Assembly: GCA_002494495.1 (NCBI GenBank)
Contig: DACB01000006.1
Location: 60,488 to 124,487, forward strand
Source: Methanobacterium sp. UBA294
GTDB lineage: Archaea > Methanobacteriota > Methanobacteria > Methanobacteriales > Methanobacteriaceae
Length of the DNA: 64,000 nt
Reading direction: 5' to 3'
Below, in pieces: positions 18,347 through 28,959 of this stretch. The notes beneath the pieces were generated by a model. The model had not been told where the DNA came from. It ran no database searches and saw only the letters and a program-made list of their open reading frames with translations. Position 1 is the first letter of the stretch; each line of letters opens with the position of its first letter. The position numbers were made by a program, and so were the translations under genes.

Positions 18347-18420
<74 letters not shown>

Positions 18421-18421
18421 G

Positions 18422-18496
<75 letters not shown>

Positions 18497-18536
18497 ATGC
18501 AGTAATATTAACCGCATAACAAGATTATTAGGTTTT

Positions 18537-18546
18537 CTTATATAAA
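18537..18546 (-). promoter_or_regulatory. TATA box of the tRNA-Gly pair
   Basis: Minus strand reads TTTATATAAG, a strong archaeal TATA box, about 45 bp upstream of the first tRNA-Gly. The expected start site is near 18516, giving a short 5' leader for RNase P to remove. Confidence 0.55.
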
Positions 18547-18625
18547 TTTTTAGGTAAATCACCAGACAATTTTGTTTTAAAAACATTTATAAATGATAAA
18601 ATGAAGATTTCTTTGGTTGAATATT

Positions 18626-19621
18626 ATGTTATGGATCCTCACTCTCATAGTAATTCTCATTATTTCTCTTATAATAGTTATTAAATCCGCAGATATTTTT
18701 GTTGACAGAATTGTTGAAGTTGGTGGGGCATTGGGAATATCCGAGATTATTCTAGGGGTTACTGCTTCGGCCATTGGTACATCTCTCCCGGAATTTGGCT
18801 CAGCCATGATGGCTGCCATATTCAATAGTCCTGATCTGGGTGTGGGGGTTGTAATTGGATCGAACATCTGGAACATCGCTGGTATCTTAGGTATATCTGC
18901 TGTATTTGCTGGTACCATCCGATCAAGTTTAAAAGGACTTACCAGAGATGGAACTTTCACACTTTTAACTGCTCTTATTCTTATGGGATTCATGTATTTC
19001 ACAGGCGGAGTGAATGCATGGTCATCACTGGTTTTTATTGTTATGTACGGTATATATCTATGGATTTTGATTAGAGATCAGAAAAAAGAAGCCAATGATA
19101 AAAAAACAGATGAAACACCATCAAGGGGTACAACGGAAATTTCCTATCGTCCAAAGGAAAAGAAGAAAATTACTCCGAGTATAGTAGCATGGTGTCTTGT
19201 GGGCCTTGCAGGTTTAATTATTGGCTGCCGTTTACTGATTTACAGTGGAGAGGAGCTGGCAACCATAGCAGGCATCCCTCTTATGATAATGGGACTTTTT
19301 ACACTGGCTATTGGGACCAGTATACCTGAATTGGTGGTTACCTTTAACTCGGCACGGAAAGGATTGCACGACCTGTCCATCGGTACAGTTTTAGGGAGTA
19401 ACACATTTAATATAATGATTGGATTGGGTATTCCAGCCCTTATTATGGAAATACCAACAGAACAAATCTCATTAATATTCGATGCCCCTGTGATGATATT
19501 TGTAATCATCCTGTTGTTGCTGCTAATAAAAAGGGGTATGAAACTTACCAGAATAGATGGACTAATATTATTAATAACATATATTACATATTCTGTGATA
19601 AGAATAGCTATATTAGGATAA
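18626..19621 (+). CDS. Calcium/sodium-cation exchanger (CaCA family, YrbG-like)
   Basis: Integral membrane antiporter of about 331 residues with ten or so helices. The two inverted alpha repeats are visible: GVTASAIGTSLPEFGSAM near residues 47-65 and LAIGTSIPELVVTFNSA near 228-245, each followed by a GSNIWN or GSNTFN segment. A charged loop (about residues 150-178, rich in Lys) separates the halves. A TATA-like ATTTATAAAT at 18585-18594 suggests a leader of only 10 nt. The in-frame TTG at 18617 is another possible start. It probably exchanges Ca2+ for Na+ or H+. It opens a group of transport and stress genes. Confidence 0.9.
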   Translation: MLWILTLIVILIISLIIVIKSADIFVDRIVEVGGALGISEIILGVTASAIGTSLPEFGSAMMAAIFNSPDLGVGVVIGSNIWNIAGILGISAVFAGTIRSSLKGLTRDGTFTLLTALILMGFMYFTGGVNAWSSLVFIVMYGIYLWILIRDQKKEANDKKTDETPSRGTTEISYRPKEKKKITPSIVAWCLVGLAGLIIGCRLLIYSGEELATIAGIPLMIMGLFTLAIGTSIPELVVTFNSARKGLHDLSIGTVLGSNTFNIMIGLGIPALIMEIPTEQISLIFDAPVMIFVIILLLLLIKRGMKLTRIDGLILLITYITYSVIRIAILG

Positions 19622-19745
19622 TTAATATTGTACGAAGATAACAAATATATTCCGTGATATAATACCTGTATTAGTATAATTTTGATTATTAGAAATATAT
19701 TATAATGTATAGAAGTGATAATATAGTGTATTAAAAAGTGATATT

Positions 19746-20177
19746 ATGGTGTATAAGAAGATATTAGTCACTAGCATGGGCGAATTTTTGGATCAAATCA
19801 CAGATGAAACTATGGAGCTTATAGCTGACTGGGAAACAGATGTACTGGGTGTATATGTTGTTGAAACATCCACTCCTTTTCTGACTCCTAAGAAAGTAGA
19901 AGAAATGATGATAACTGAGCTTACATCCAGAGGAAAACAGGTTCTAGATGAAATGGAAAAAAAATTCCAGGCTCCAAACATCCACTTTACCAAAATCCTA
20001 AAGGAAGGGGATCCTGCAGATGAAATAGTTAATATAGCAGAAGAAGAGGGAGTAGATCTTCTGGTGATGGGAACCGGGAAAAGTATAGTGGATAAACATC
20101 TCCTGGGAAGTGTTTCAGAGAAAGTTGTGCATTCTTCACCATGTACCATCCTACTTATCAGAACGGTAAAAGAATAA
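19746..20177 (+). CDS. Universal stress protein (UspA family)
   Basis: A 143-residue single UspA domain. It starts [10 protein letters not shown], has the [21 protein letters not shown] helix-strand and the ATP-binding signature [19 protein letters not shown], so it probably binds ATP. The usual Asp after the first strand (LVTTDGS-type) is replaced by SMGEF. It lies between a cation exchanger and a DASS transporter; a second UspA follows that transporter. The role in this methanogen is not known; regulation of the neighbouring transporter is possible. Confidence 0.9.
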   Translation: MVYKKILVTSMGEFLDQITDETMELIADWETDVLGVYVVETSTPFLTPKKVEEMMITELTSRGKQVLDEMEKKFQAPNIHFTKILKEGDPADEIVNIAEEEGVDLLVMGTGKSIVDKHLLGSVSEKVVHSSPCTILLIRTVKE

Positions 20178-20305
20178 TATCGATGGTTACAATTTTTGTA
20201 AATCATTTTTATTACTGAGAATCTGTATTATATGAGAATAGTAATTATGATAAATTCAAGTTGTATTTCATAATATTCCATAATATTAATTAAAAAGGAG
20301 CTCCA

Positions 20306-21685
20306 ATGCACATTAACTTACAGAAATCAGGCATCCCCCTAGCTATAATTGCATTCATAATAGTCATGCTGATACCTACCCCAGGATTAGACCTTGCTGG
20401 CCATGCAGCTATTGCACTCTTGGTATTTGCAGTTATAATGTGGGCTACAGAAGCTTTACACTTAGCAGTAACTTCATTAATTATTCTTTTTATACAACCC
20501 ATAATTCAAGTAGCTAGTTTTGCTGATGCGGTTATTGGATTTGCCAATCCAATTATCTTCCTTATGATTGGTGGTTTCATAATTGCAGAGGCCATTAGAA
20601 AAAGCGGCCTTGCCCAGCGTTTTACTTATGTTATGCTTAACAAGTTTGGTACCACTCCCAATAGAAGCCTTTTTGTAACAGTATTCTCCACAGGACTTCT
20701 CTCTGCTTTCATTGAAAACGTGGTTGCATTTGCCATGCTACTCCCCATCATCAAACAGATCATACCCATGATGGGAGTAAACAATCCTGAAAATGGAAAG
20801 AGTAACTTTGCAAAAGCAATGGTTTTAGGTGCGTCTTACGGTTCTTTGGCAGGTGGATTTGGAACAGAAATAGGTACAGCCCCCAACCTCATGGCTGCAG
20901 CGTACACCCACATTCCATTCGTCGATTGGATGCTATTTGGTATACCATTGGCCTTTATCATGATGTTGGTTATCTGGAAGGGTATTGGACGAATATTCCC
21001 TCCGGAGGTTAAGGGAATTGTTGGTGGGGAAGGCATCATAACAGCTAAAATCGAAGAATTAGGAGTTATGGCTAGAAAAGAAAAAATCGCCCTGTCTATC
21101 CTTATTATCACCATAGGTTTATGGATAACCACCGGTTTAACAGGCCTGGACAGCTACTCCATAGCACTTATAGGTGCGGTGTTGATGCTTGCATTTAAAA
21201 TCATAGACTGGAAAGATGCCCAAAGTAACGTTGATTGGGGTCTTATAGTATTCTTTGGAGGTGCATTATCATTAGGAGCCGCGCTTCTAAACACTGGTGC
21301 GGCAGAATGGCTGATAAAAGATATCATAAGTATTTTCGGAAGCGAGCCATCCACCTTGCTTATCATGGTGGTGTTGATGATTATTGCAGTTATAATAACC
21401 CAGGTAATGTCAAATATTGCTTTATCAGCTATACTTGTACCATTATCAGTAACCCTGGCAATAGCCCAGGGTCAACCCATTGGAATATATGCTGTGCCGA
21501 TAGCAATTGCCTGTTCATTATCGTTCATGTTCCCAATGGCAGATCCTACTGTTGCCATGGCTTATGGAACAAAATATATCAACATTAAAGAGATAATGAA
21601 AGCAGGAATACCCATGGTTATTATAGGTATTATAGCTACATTATTTGTAATACTGACCATTGCAATTCCATTCGTTCTTACATGA
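20306..21685 (+). CDS. DASS/SLC13 family anion:sodium symporter
   Basis: A 459-residue membrane carrier with about eleven to twelve helices. Two-fold family pattern: [12 protein letters not shown] near residues 128-140 and [12 protein letters not shown] near 372-384, the SNT-type substrate/Na loops; [10 protein letters not shown] is a further conserved element. Substrates of this family include dicarboxylates, citrate, sulfate and phosphate; none can be chosen here. An AAGGAG ribosome-binding site lies 6 nt before the ATG. It is bracketed by two UspA genes on the same strand (128 bp and 45 bp away), a likely functional unit. Confidence 0.88.
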   Translation: MHINLQKSGIPLAIIAFIIVMLIPTPGLDLAGHAAIALLVFAVIMWATEALHLAVTSLIILFIQPIIQVASFADAVIGFANPIIFLMIGGFIIAEAIRKSGLAQRFTYVMLNKFGTTPNRSLFVTVFSTGLLSAFIENVVAFAMLLPIIKQIIPMMGVNNPENGKSNFAKAMVLGASYGSLAGGFGTEIGTAPNLMAAAYTHIPFVDWMLFGIPLAFIMMLVIWKGIGRIFPPEVKGIVGGEGIITAKIEELGVMARKEKIALSILIITIGLWITTGLTGLDSYSIALIGAVLMLAFKIIDWKDAQSNVDWGLIVFFGGALSLGAALLNTGAAEWLIKDIISIFGSEPSTLLIMVVLMIIAVIITQVMSNIALSAILVPLSVTLAIAQGQPIGIYAVPIAIACSLSFMFPMADPTVAMAYGTKYINIKEIMKAGIPMVIIGIIATLFVILTIAIPFVLT

Positions 21686-21730
21686 TAAAATTATATTATA
21701 CAAACTGGAATTAACCAAGGAGGATTATTA

Positions 21731-22177
21731 ATGGTTAAAAGAATACTACTTCCAACAGACGGTTCTGATGTGGCTGAAAGAGCTGGAGAAGATGCGATAT
21801 CAATGGCAGATGTTAATGGTCATGATATAATAGTTTTATATGTAATTGATACATCCTACTTAAATTCCCTACCCCAGAAGGATCTCAGGGATCATCTAAA
21901 GGAAGAACTTAGAAAGGAAGGGAATGATGCTGTTGAAAAGTTTAAAATTAAACTGGAAGAAAGCCAATGTCAGGGGTACTGTAAGAATATTAACCTTATA
22001 ACACTGATAAAAGAAGGTAAACCCGCAGATGTTATTCTTAAAACAGCTGATGAAGAAGATGTGGATTTAATTATCATGGGGAAATCAGGAAAGAATGGAT
22101 TAGAAAAATTAATACTGGGAAATACCACAGAACGAGTGGTAAGGGGCGCTAAAGTACCGGTTCATGTGGTGGCCTAA
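21731..22177 (+). CDS. Universal stress protein (UspA family)
   Basis: A 148-residue UspA domain with an intact N-terminal motif KRILLPTDGSDVAERA and the nucleotide loop GKSGKNGLEKLILGNTTERV, so an ATP-binding type. It has two close cysteines (SQCQGYC) in the middle that the first UspA lacks. It starts 45 bp after the DASS transporter behind an AAGGAGGAT ribosome-binding site and is almost surely cotranscribed with it. An 8-T run follows the gene. Confidence 0.92.
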   Translation: MVKRILLPTDGSDVAERAGEDAISMADVNGHDIIVLYVIDTSYLNSLPQKDLRDHLKEELRKEGNDAVEKFKIKLEESQCQGYCKNINLITLIKEGKPADVILKTADEEDVDLIIMGKSGKNGLEKLILGNTTERVVRGAKVPVHVVA

Positions 22178-22188
22178 ATTTCATATTA

Positions 22189-22196
22189 TTTTTTTT
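22189..22196 (+). terminator. Oligo(T) terminator after the UspA-DASS-UspA group
   Basis: Eight consecutive T residues 12 nt after the stop codon, a typical archaeal termination tract. Confidence 0.45.
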
Positions 22197-22384
22197 AAAT
22201 CTATTAATTTAGTCGAAAGACTTATGTACCCTTATACTCAATTTTATAAAAGAAAAATTTCACTGAAGTTAAGTTACTGAAGTTAAGTTAAATTCTTTAA
22301 AATAGACGATATTCTTAAAGAGAAATGGTTCTATAAGAGAAATAGATGATTTTATAAGATAAATGGAATGTTAGGTGTCTTTCT

Positions 22385-23038
22385 ATGTACATTGTAATAA
22401 TGGGTGGGGGAAGAGTCGGTCTAAATTTATCGAACTTCCTAATTTCTGATGGGCATGATGTTACACTGATTGAAAGTGACAATGAGCTATGCAACAATGC
22501 GGCTGCTGAATTGGATGCCCTTGTAATTTGTGGTAACGGTACCGACACAAAAATACTTGAAGAAGCAAATATTAATGATGCAGATGTTTTTGTAGCGGCC
22601 ACTGGTCATGATGAAACCAATCTACTTGCATGCGTATTGGTAAGGGATTATAACATCGATAAAATTATATCCCGGGTAAGTGACCCCAGTCATTCCCACG
22701 CATTTAAAAAAATCGGTGTAGAGCACGTTATAAGTCCGGAACTTACCGCTGCCAGTTACCTGGAAAAACTTATTATAAGGCCAAAAATTGCTGATTTAGT
22801 TATTTTAGGTAGGGGAGATGCAGAATTACTGGACATGACACTGGAAAATAAGGAAGTTATAGGTAAAAGGGTGGGGGATATAAGTCCTACTGAAAACTTC
22901 ATAATTGTGGCTATATACGAAAATGGTAAGATTACTATTCCCAGTACTGATTTAATTCTTAAACAGGGGATGAAGGTTTCTGTCCTGGTTAAATCCAAAT
23001 ATGCCCGGACTCTTTTGAAACGATTCACCAAGAGTTGA
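22385..23038 (+). CDS. trkA: Trk-type potassium uptake regulator TrkA (RCK)
   Basis: Cytoplasmic gating subunit of a Trk/Ktr K+ channel, 217 residues: an RCK_N Rossmann domain ([20 protein letters not shown], with the acidic LIESD) and an RCK_C domain from about residue 138. It probably binds NAD(H) or ATP and gates a TrkH membrane subunit, but no trkH is adjacent. Upstream a 14-bp tandem duplication (actgaagttaagtt, about 22262-22289) lies in the leader region. It completes the ion-homeostasis group that starts with the CaCA exchanger. Confidence 0.92.
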   Translation: MYIVIMGGGRVGLNLSNFLISDGHDVTLIESDNELCNNAAAELDALVICGNGTDTKILEEANINDADVFVAATGHDETNLLACVLVRDYNIDKIISRVSDPSHSHAFKKIGVEHVISPELTAASYLEKLIIRPKIADLVILGRGDAELLDMTLENKEVIGKRVGDISPTENFIIVAIYENGKITIPSTDLILKQGMKVSVLVKSKYARTLLKRFTKS

Positions 23039-23175
23039 TTTTGTTCATTTAAATCTTTTGTTCATTAAATTCCTAAAAGAATTATTTTACAGTAATTTAA
23101 ATATTATATTCAACTAGAATGATTTCCAGAATAATTAATTCAGATGGTTAAAAAGTAACTATTTTTCTATTAAAA

Positions 23176-24708
23176 CTATTTTTCTATTAAATCTTCAATA
23201 AAACTCATTTTAACGTTTTCTTCAAATATATCTGCCAATCGATTGATGGAGAACTTTTTTATATCTTCAAAGTCGTCATTAGAGTATCCCAGTTCATCAA
23301 GGCCCTTCTCCTTCCTGAGATAGTCGGTGAAAAATCTCCTGAAATCGAAGTTATGGAAAACACCATGGAAGTAGGTGCCTGCAACCTGGCCATCTATTGC
23401 ACCGTCATATCCTGAACCTGGATAATTGCCACAGCCTTTTATAATTTTAAACAGAGGTTTAACATCATTTAAGATGGTGGTACCTTCATGCAATTCGTAG
23501 CCATCCACCAGGTTTCCTTTTAAATTTTTGAACATTCCATAACCCAGCAGTTGGCCCTGACTATTTGTTATTATTTTATCTATTTTACCAAAGCTAGTTT
23601 TCATATCCAGAAGTCCAATCCCGTCTACGGAGCCATATTTGGATTCTTTGAGGGATTCATCTGAAATTTTAGTTCCCATCATCTGGTAACCGCCGCAAAG
23701 ACCAAAGACAGGAATCTCCTTTGAGATATTACGGATATCATCCATGAAACCAGCTTCCTTCATGGCTACCATGTCGCTGATGGTATTTCTGGTTCCGGGG
23801 AGTATAATGGCATCAACCTTCCCTATATCATTCCCCAGTTCAATGAGTTCAATCCCAATATCAGGTTCATATTCCAACGGATCTATATCGGTGAAGTTTG
23901 CTATACGTGGGAAGCGCATTAACCCCACTTTGATCTTCTCATTCTTGTTAAATTTATGCTCTGATAGAGAGGCAGAGTCTTCCTCTGGGAGTTTAAGACT
24001 TTCATCATAGGGAATTACACCAAGAACAGGTACTCCAACAATCTCTTCAATCTGCTCTATACCCGGCATCAGTATGTTCAGGTTACCACGGAATTTATTT
24101 ATTATTATTCCTTTTATCCTTTTTCGGTCTTCTTCCGGTAGCAGAGCGAAAGTACCGGCGATTGAGGCGAAGACACCGCCCCGATCAATATCTGCAACTA
24201 ATAACACATTCGCATCCGCCATCTGCGCTATCTTCATGTTGGCCATATCCACATCCAGCATATTAATCTCAGCCGGAGAACCCGCCCCTTCAATTATAAT
24301 TACTTCATATTTATCCTTCAGATAATCAAGGGAAGATTGAATGGCCTTAAGGGCTTCATTGCGGAAATTGTTCTGGTAGTGATAAAAATTCATATCCCCA
24401 GCGGGTTTACCATGAACTATTACCTGGGAGATGAAATCTTCCTTGGGTTTTAGAAGAATGGGGTTCATATGATAAGATGGTTCCAGACCGGCTGCTTCAG
24501 CCTGAAGAACCTGAGCAATGGATATTTCTCTATTTTCATAGGTTATGAATGAGTTGAGGGACATGTTCTGTGATTTAAAAGGAACAACCTGATAGCCTTT
24601 CTTAGAAAATATCCTGCATAATGCAGCTACAACTACGCTCTTTCCTGCGTTTGATGAGGTTCCCTGAACCATGATACATTTTTTTTTATTAGACGGCAAA
24701 CAGTCCAC
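23176..24708 (-). CDS. cobQ: Cobyric acid synthase CobQ/CbiP
   Basis: Glutamine-dependent amidotransferase that amidates four side chains of adenosylcobyrinate a,c-diamide. The 510-residue protein has the N-terminal BioD-like ATPase domain (QGTSSNAGKSVVVAALCRIF; EGAGSPAEINMLD) and the C-terminal class I glutaminase-like domain with the active Cys in VFGLCGGYQMMG and a His in YFHGVFHNFD. Length is normal. It is transcribed divergently from lonB. CbiC and HemL near 60 kb belong to the same tetrapyrrole pathway. Corrinoids are needed for the H4MPT:CoM methyltransferase in methanogens. Confidence 0.95.
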   Translation of the reverse strand: MDCLPSNKKKCIMVQGTSSNAGKSVVVAALCRIFSKKGYQVVPFKSQNMSLNSFITYENREISIAQVLQAEAAGLEPSYHMNPILLKPKEDFISQVIVHGKPAGDMNFYHYQNNFRNEALKAIQSSLDYLKDKYEVIIIEGAGSPAEINMLDVDMANMKIAQMADANVLLVADIDRGGVFASIAGTFALLPEEDRKRIKGIIINKFRGNLNILMPGIEQIEEIVGVPVLGVIPYDESLKLPEEDSASLSEHKFNKNEKIKVGLMRFPRIANFTDIDPLEYEPDIGIELIELGNDIGKVDAIILPGTRNTISDMVAMKEAGFMDDIRNISKEIPVFGLCGGYQMMGTKISDESLKESKYGSVDGIGLLDMKTSFGKIDKIITNSQGQLLGYGMFKNLKGNLVDGYELHEGTTILNDVKPLFKIIKGCGNYPGSGYDGAIDGQVAGTYFHGVFHNFDFRRFFTDYLRKEKGLDELGYSNDDFEDIKKFSINRLADIFEENVKMSFIEDLIEK

Positions 24709-25090
24709 TCCAATTGTTCTAAAATAATTTTTATAGAAGAGATATTGATCTTTTACACTTTTAATATTAACTCAGTTTTTAGAAAAAATTTTTTTTCATA
24801 ATAATAATATATACTAAGAAGGAGAATATAATTTAATTAAATAATAATATATAAATAAAGGATGTTGCTTTAATAAAAATTTACTAAAAGAAGATATTTA
24901 TAATAACCCATCTTAATATTACAAAAACTTACTAAAAGAAAACATTATATATAGCAATTCCCTATCTTAATATTACAAAAATTAACTAAAATCAAATATT
25001 CATATATTGATATCACTAATAAATAGTTTAAATAAATTAACACATTGATTTTTTATTTTTGGTGTAAAATAAAGGAGGTTGTCATAGTAA
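24709..25090. other. cobQ/lonB divergent intergenic region
   Basis: 382 bp without an open frame, extremely AT-rich, with a set of imperfect tandem repeats (24881-24991) in its centre. Near lonB a GGAGGTTGTCAT ribosome-binding stretch precedes the ATG at 25091. No RNA gene seen. Confidence 0.5.
24881..24991 (+). repeat. Imperfect tandem repeats upstream of lonB
   Basis: The motif ttactaaaag or ttaactaaaa occurs at 24881, 24929 and 24982, and a 17-bp sequence (tcttaatattacaaaaa) occurs exactly at 24911-24927 and 24965-24981. The unit is about 48-54 bp and runs for roughly two and a half copies. It lies 100-210 bp upstream of lonB and 170-280 bp from cobQ. It may be regulatory or a recent small duplication. 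Confidence 0.6.
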
Positions 25091-26998
25091 ATGGCAAATT
25101 TAAATTCAAATTCAACTAAATCATTAAAAGAAACTTTTAATGCACGATCTTATAAAGATTCAGGGGAAATCGATGTCCCAGATAAAATAATAGATCAGAT
25201 CATTGGTCAGGAAGAAGCTGTAGAAACCATTAAGAAAGCAGCTAAGCAGAGAAGAAACGTTCTTTTGATTGGTGAACCTGGAATAGGTAAGTCAATGTTA
25301 GCTAAGGGGATGGCAGAACTTTTACCCCCTGAAGAGCTTCAGGATATTCTGGTTTATCCCAATATTGAAGATAATCACAATCCTTTAATAGGAGCCATGC
25401 CTGCTGGTGAAGCTAAAAAAGTAGTAACCAACTATAAGGTTAAAGCCAAAGCATCAGAAGAAAGAAAAAATATGATGATGATGGTCATCATCGCACTTAT
25501 CTTAATTGTAGGATTCTATCTGAAACAATATTTAGCAGCAATAATCGCCGCAGGAATTGTCTTATTAGTTATAATGCAGATGAAACCAAAATCCGCGGTT
25601 ATGGTGCCCAAGTTATTAATTAACAATGACAATCACAAAACAGCACCATTTATAGATGCCACCGGTGCACATGCCGGTGCCCTCTTGGGCGATGTAAGGC
25701 ACGACCCCTATCAGTCCGGAGGACTGGGAACACCTGCCCATGAAAGAGTGGAATCTGGTATGATACACAAAGCCAATAAAGGAGTGCTTTATATAGATGA
25801 AATAGGTACCTTGAAGATGAAATCCCAGCAGGAACTTTTAACTGCTATGCAGGAGAAAAAATATTCTATCACCGGTCAAAGTGAGACCAGCAGTGGAGCT
25901 ATGGTAAGAACCCAGGAAGTACCATGTGATTTTGTACTGGTAGCTTCTGGAAACATGCAGGTCCTGGAAGGAATGCACATAGCACTGCGATCCAGGATAA
26001 GAGGTTACGGTTATGAAGTATTTATGAAAGATACCATGCCTGACACACCTGAAAACAGGGATAAGCTGGTACAATTCGTAGCTCAAGAAGTTAAAATGGA
26101 TGGAAGGATCCCTCACTTCAACCGAGAAGCTATTTCAGAGATTATCAGGGAAGCCCAGAGGAGAGCTGGTAAAAAGGATTCATTAACACTACGATTAAGG
26201 GACCTGGGCGGTCTAGTAAGAGCTGCTGGGGATATAGCCAAGGGTGAAAAGGCAGAAGTAGTAACATTAGAACATGTTATAAGTGCCAAAAAGCTCGCCA
26301 GGACACTGGAACAACAGATAGCAGACCGATACATTGTTCAACGTAAGAAATACCGTGTATTTAAATCTGAAGGTACCGAGGTTGGCCGTGTGAATGGTCT
26401 GGCTATAGTCGGTGACCGTAGTGGAATAATCTTACCCATAGCTGCCGAAGCAGCCCCTGCTCAGAGTAGCATGGAAGGTAAAATCATAGCCACAGGTAAA
26501 CTAGGTGATATAGCCAAGGAGGCAGTGACTAACGTCAGTGCTCTTATTAAGAAAAACACCGGTACCAACATATCAAACCACGACATACACATTCAGTTCC
26601 TGCAAGCCTACGAAGGAGTGGAAGGTGATAGTGCCAGTGTCTCAGTTGCAACTGCGGTAGTATCTGCCCTGGAAAACATCCCTGTAGATCAGTCAGTCGC
26701 TCTAACTGGTTCTCTAAGTGTAAGGGGAGATGTTCTCCCAGTAGGGGGAGTTACTGGTAAAATTGAAGCAGCTGCAGAATCGGGTATCACCAAGGTACTG
26801 ATTCCAAGATCCAACCTAGAAGACGTTTTCATAGAGGACAGATACCGTAAGAAAATAGAGATCATACCCGTGGATAATCTAAGCGATGTGCTGGAACATG
26901 CACTGATAGGTAAAGGTAAAAAAGGCCTGCTCCAGAAGATGCGTAAAATCACGGATATTGTACCCACAGGTATACTACAGAACCCAACCACAAATTAA
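25091..26998 (+). CDS. lonB: Archaeal membrane-bound Lon protease (LonB)
   Basis: ATP-dependent protease of 635 residues. The AAA module holds Walker A GEPGIGKS near 63-70, then two transmembrane helices in an insertion (about residues 126-164) that tether it to the membrane, then Walker B VLYIDEIG and a C-terminal serine protease domain with the Ser-Lys dyad S514 (in GDSAS) and K557 (in GGVTGK). The N-terminal LAN domain of bacterial Lon is absent, as usual for archaeal LonB. It degrades unfolded or regulated membrane proteins. It stands alone with a long AT-rich upstream region; the helicase follows 83 bp later. Confidence 0.96.
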   Translation: MANLNSNSTKSLKETFNARSYKDSGEIDVPDKIIDQIIGQEEAVETIKKAAKQRRNVLLIGEPGIGKSMLAKGMAELLPPEELQDILVYPNIEDNHNPLIGAMPAGEAKKVVTNYKVKAKASEERKNMMMMVIIALILIVGFYLKQYLAAIIAAGIVLLVIMQMKPKSAVMVPKLLINNDNHKTAPFIDATGAHAGALLGDVRHDPYQSGGLGTPAHERVESGMIHKANKGVLYIDEIGTLKMKSQQELLTAMQEKKYSITGQSETSSGAMVRTQEVPCDFVLVASGNMQVLEGMHIALRSRIRGYGYEVFMKDTMPDTPENRDKLVQFVAQEVKMDGRIPHFNREAISEIIREAQRRAGKKDSLTLRLRDLGGLVRAAGDIAKGEKAEVVTLEHVISAKKLARTLEQQIADRYIVQRKKYRVFKSEGTEVGRVNGLAIVGDRSGIILPIAAEAAPAQSSMEGKIIATGKLGDIAKEAVTNVSALIKKNTGTNISNHDIHIQFLQAYEGVEGDSASVSVATAVVSALENIPVDQSVALTGSLSVRGDVLPVGGVTGKIEAAAESGITKVLIPRSNLEDVFIEDRYRKKIEIIPVDNLSDVLEHALIGKGKKGLLQKMRKITDIVPTGILQNPTTN

Positions 26999-27081
26999 GG
27001 AGAAACTTATTTATTTCTCCATTAAAATTTTTATAAAAACTAATTTTGAACTATTTATTTTAGTTAAAGGAAGAAAATAAC

Positions 27082-28665
27082 ATGGAAAAACTAAATTTTA
27101 AGGATATAATATCTAAGCCAATGGTGAAGGCTGTATTAGATATGGGTTTTGAAGAAGCAACACCCATTCAATCCCTGGCAATACCGTACATCATGGAAGG
27201 CAGAGATGTGATAGGCCAGGCACAGACTGGAACAGGTAAAACAGCAGCATTTGGAATTCCTATATTGGAGAAGATCGATCCCAAGTTTAAGGAACTACAA
27301 GCTATAATACTATGCCCTACCAGGGAATTAGCCATTCAGGTGGCAGAGGAACTGAAAAAACTCTCTAAATACCTGAAAAACATACGTGTATTACCAATAT
27401 ACGGTGGCCAGCCTATAGAAAGACAGATTAAAGCACTGGATAAAGGCGTGCAGATAGTGATAGGCACACCTGGCCGGGTTATGGATCATATGGGTAGAGG
27501 TACCCTGGATATGAGCACTGTCAGAATTATTGTACTGGATGAAGCCGATGAAATGTTAGACATGGGTTTTAGAGATGATATTGAATTCGTTTTAAGAGAT
27601 ATGCCTGATGAAAGGCAGATGTTACTATTTTCAGCTACAATGTCCAGAGAAATACTTAGATTAACAAAGAAATACCAGGTGAATCCTGAATTTTTAAAGA
27701 TTGTTCCAAAGGAACTCACAGTTCCCGAAACCCAGCAGATATACTTCGAAGTTACGGAGAAGATGAAACTGGAATTACTATCTCGGTTACTGGACATACA
27801 TAACCCAAACTTATCCCTGGTGTTCTGTAACACCAAAAGACGAGTCGATCGTTTGGTAAGCCACTTGCAGGTAAGGGGATATTTGGCCGATGGTCTGCAT
27901 GGTGACCTGACCCAGAAACAGAGGGACCGGGTGATGAACAAGTTCCGTAAGGGAACAATCGATGTGCTGGTTGCTACAGATGTTGCTGCCAGGGGAATCG
28001 ATGTTGATGATATAGAAATAGTCTTTAACTACGATGTACCAAACGATGATGAATACTATGTTCATCGTATCGGCCGGACGGGTAGGGCTGGTAAAAATGG
28101 TAAAGCATTTACATTCGTATCTGGTAAGGAAATCTACAGGCTGAGGGATATACAAAGGTATACAAAAACCAGTATAGAACAGCAGGAGATACCCACGTTA
28201 CACCACGTCCAGGAGATGAAGACCGATCAATTCATCAAGAAGCTTAAAAATGTCATAAACACCGAGGATTTGGAAAAACAGATACTCATAGTTGAACGGT
28301 TGATACAGGAAGATTACACTTCCTTGGAAACAGCTGCGGCCCTCATGAAGATGGCCATGACTGAGGAAAATACAGATGATGAATCTGATAACGGATTTGG
28401 GAATACTGGTGCTAGTCCGGGTATGGTCCGCTTCTTCCTGAATATTGGACGCAAGGACCGAATCAAGGCAAAAGATATAGTAAGGGCTGTAGGGGATAAA
28501 ACTGGTCTTTCTAGCAGTATAATAGGTAAAGTTGATGTCTATGATAAATTTTCCTTTATGGAAATACCTAATAACAGTGCTAAAGATGTATATTCCATGA
28601 TGAAGGGTGTAAAGATTAAGGGAAGGACAATTAACATAGAACCAGCTAATAAGAGGATGAAATAA
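27082..28665 (+). CDS. DEAD-box RNA helicase with C-terminal DbpA-type RNA-binding domain
   Basis: A 527-residue RNA helicase. The N-terminal Q motif (ATPIQ), motif I AQTGTGKT (47-54), DEAD near 153-156 and SAT, then the second RecA domain with VATDVAARGID and HRIGRTGRAG, are all intact. The last 80 residues (RFFLNIGRKDRIKAKDIV onward) match the DbpA/CsdA RNA-binding domain, known from bacterial ribosome-assembly and cold-shock helicases. An acidic linker (TEENTDDESDN) joins the parts. A role in rRNA or mRNA remodelling at low temperature is likely but unproven here. Confidence 0.95.
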   Translation: MEKLNFKDIISKPMVKAVLDMGFEEATPIQSLAIPYIMEGRDVIGQAQTGTGKTAAFGIPILEKIDPKFKELQAIILCPTRELAIQVAEELKKLSKYLKNIRVLPIYGGQPIERQIKALDKGVQIVIGTPGRVMDHMGRGTLDMSTVRIIVLDEADEMLDMGFRDDIEFVLRDMPDERQMLLFSATMSREILRLTKKYQVNPEFLKIVPKELTVPETQQIYFEVTEKMKLELLSRLLDIHNPNLSLVFCNTKRRVDRLVSHLQVRGYLADGLHGDLTQKQRDRVMNKFRKGTIDVLVATDVAARGIDVDDIEIVFNYDVPNDDEYYVHRIGRTGRAGKNGKAFTFVSGKEIYRLRDIQRYTKTSIEQQEIPTLHHVQEMKTDQFIKKLKNVINTEDLEKQILIVERLIQEDYTSLETAAALMKMAMTEENTDDESDNGFGNTGASPGMVRFFLNIGRKDRIKAKDIVRAVGDKTGLSSSIIGKVDVYDKFSFMEIPNNSAKDVYSMMKGVKIKGRTINIEPANKRMK

Positions 28666-28682
28666 GAAATAATTCTTTTTAA

Positions 28683-28835
28683 CTATTTCATTGCTTTCCC
28701 ATTAAAGCAGAAAAGAAAGTTAGGCTGGGCATTCTCCAGTTCAAATTCCTTATAAACCCATACATTCATTACATATACAGTTTTTTTCCGTATCTAAATC
28801 ATTACACACGTGCTGTGTTCCTGTACAGAAGACAA
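28683..28835 (-). pseudogene. Broken copy of the neighbouring DUF2769-like gene
   Basis: About 100 bp here (28709-28800) are nearly identical to the intact gene at 29596-29949 (for example the run covering AQPNFLFC, KEF and NCICNEC codons). Damage is visible: one extra C near 28759 (ataaaccca against ataaacca) shifts the frame, and the middle of the gene is deleted by a jump from the first CTTTGC-like site to the second, joining the CKDLDT region to the QEHST region. The copy ends FCFNGKAMK and then TAG. So this is a decayed tandem duplicate. A normal start is lacking. Confidence 0.8.
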
Positions 28836-28959
28836 GAATAAAAATTGATGTTAATAATTATAAAAAAAATGTAGGAAGAATAATTTTTTTTATTTTATTC
28901 ATCATATTTTTAATGATGAATTGTATGGTTTATTATTCTTCTTAGATGTTAAAATAGTA

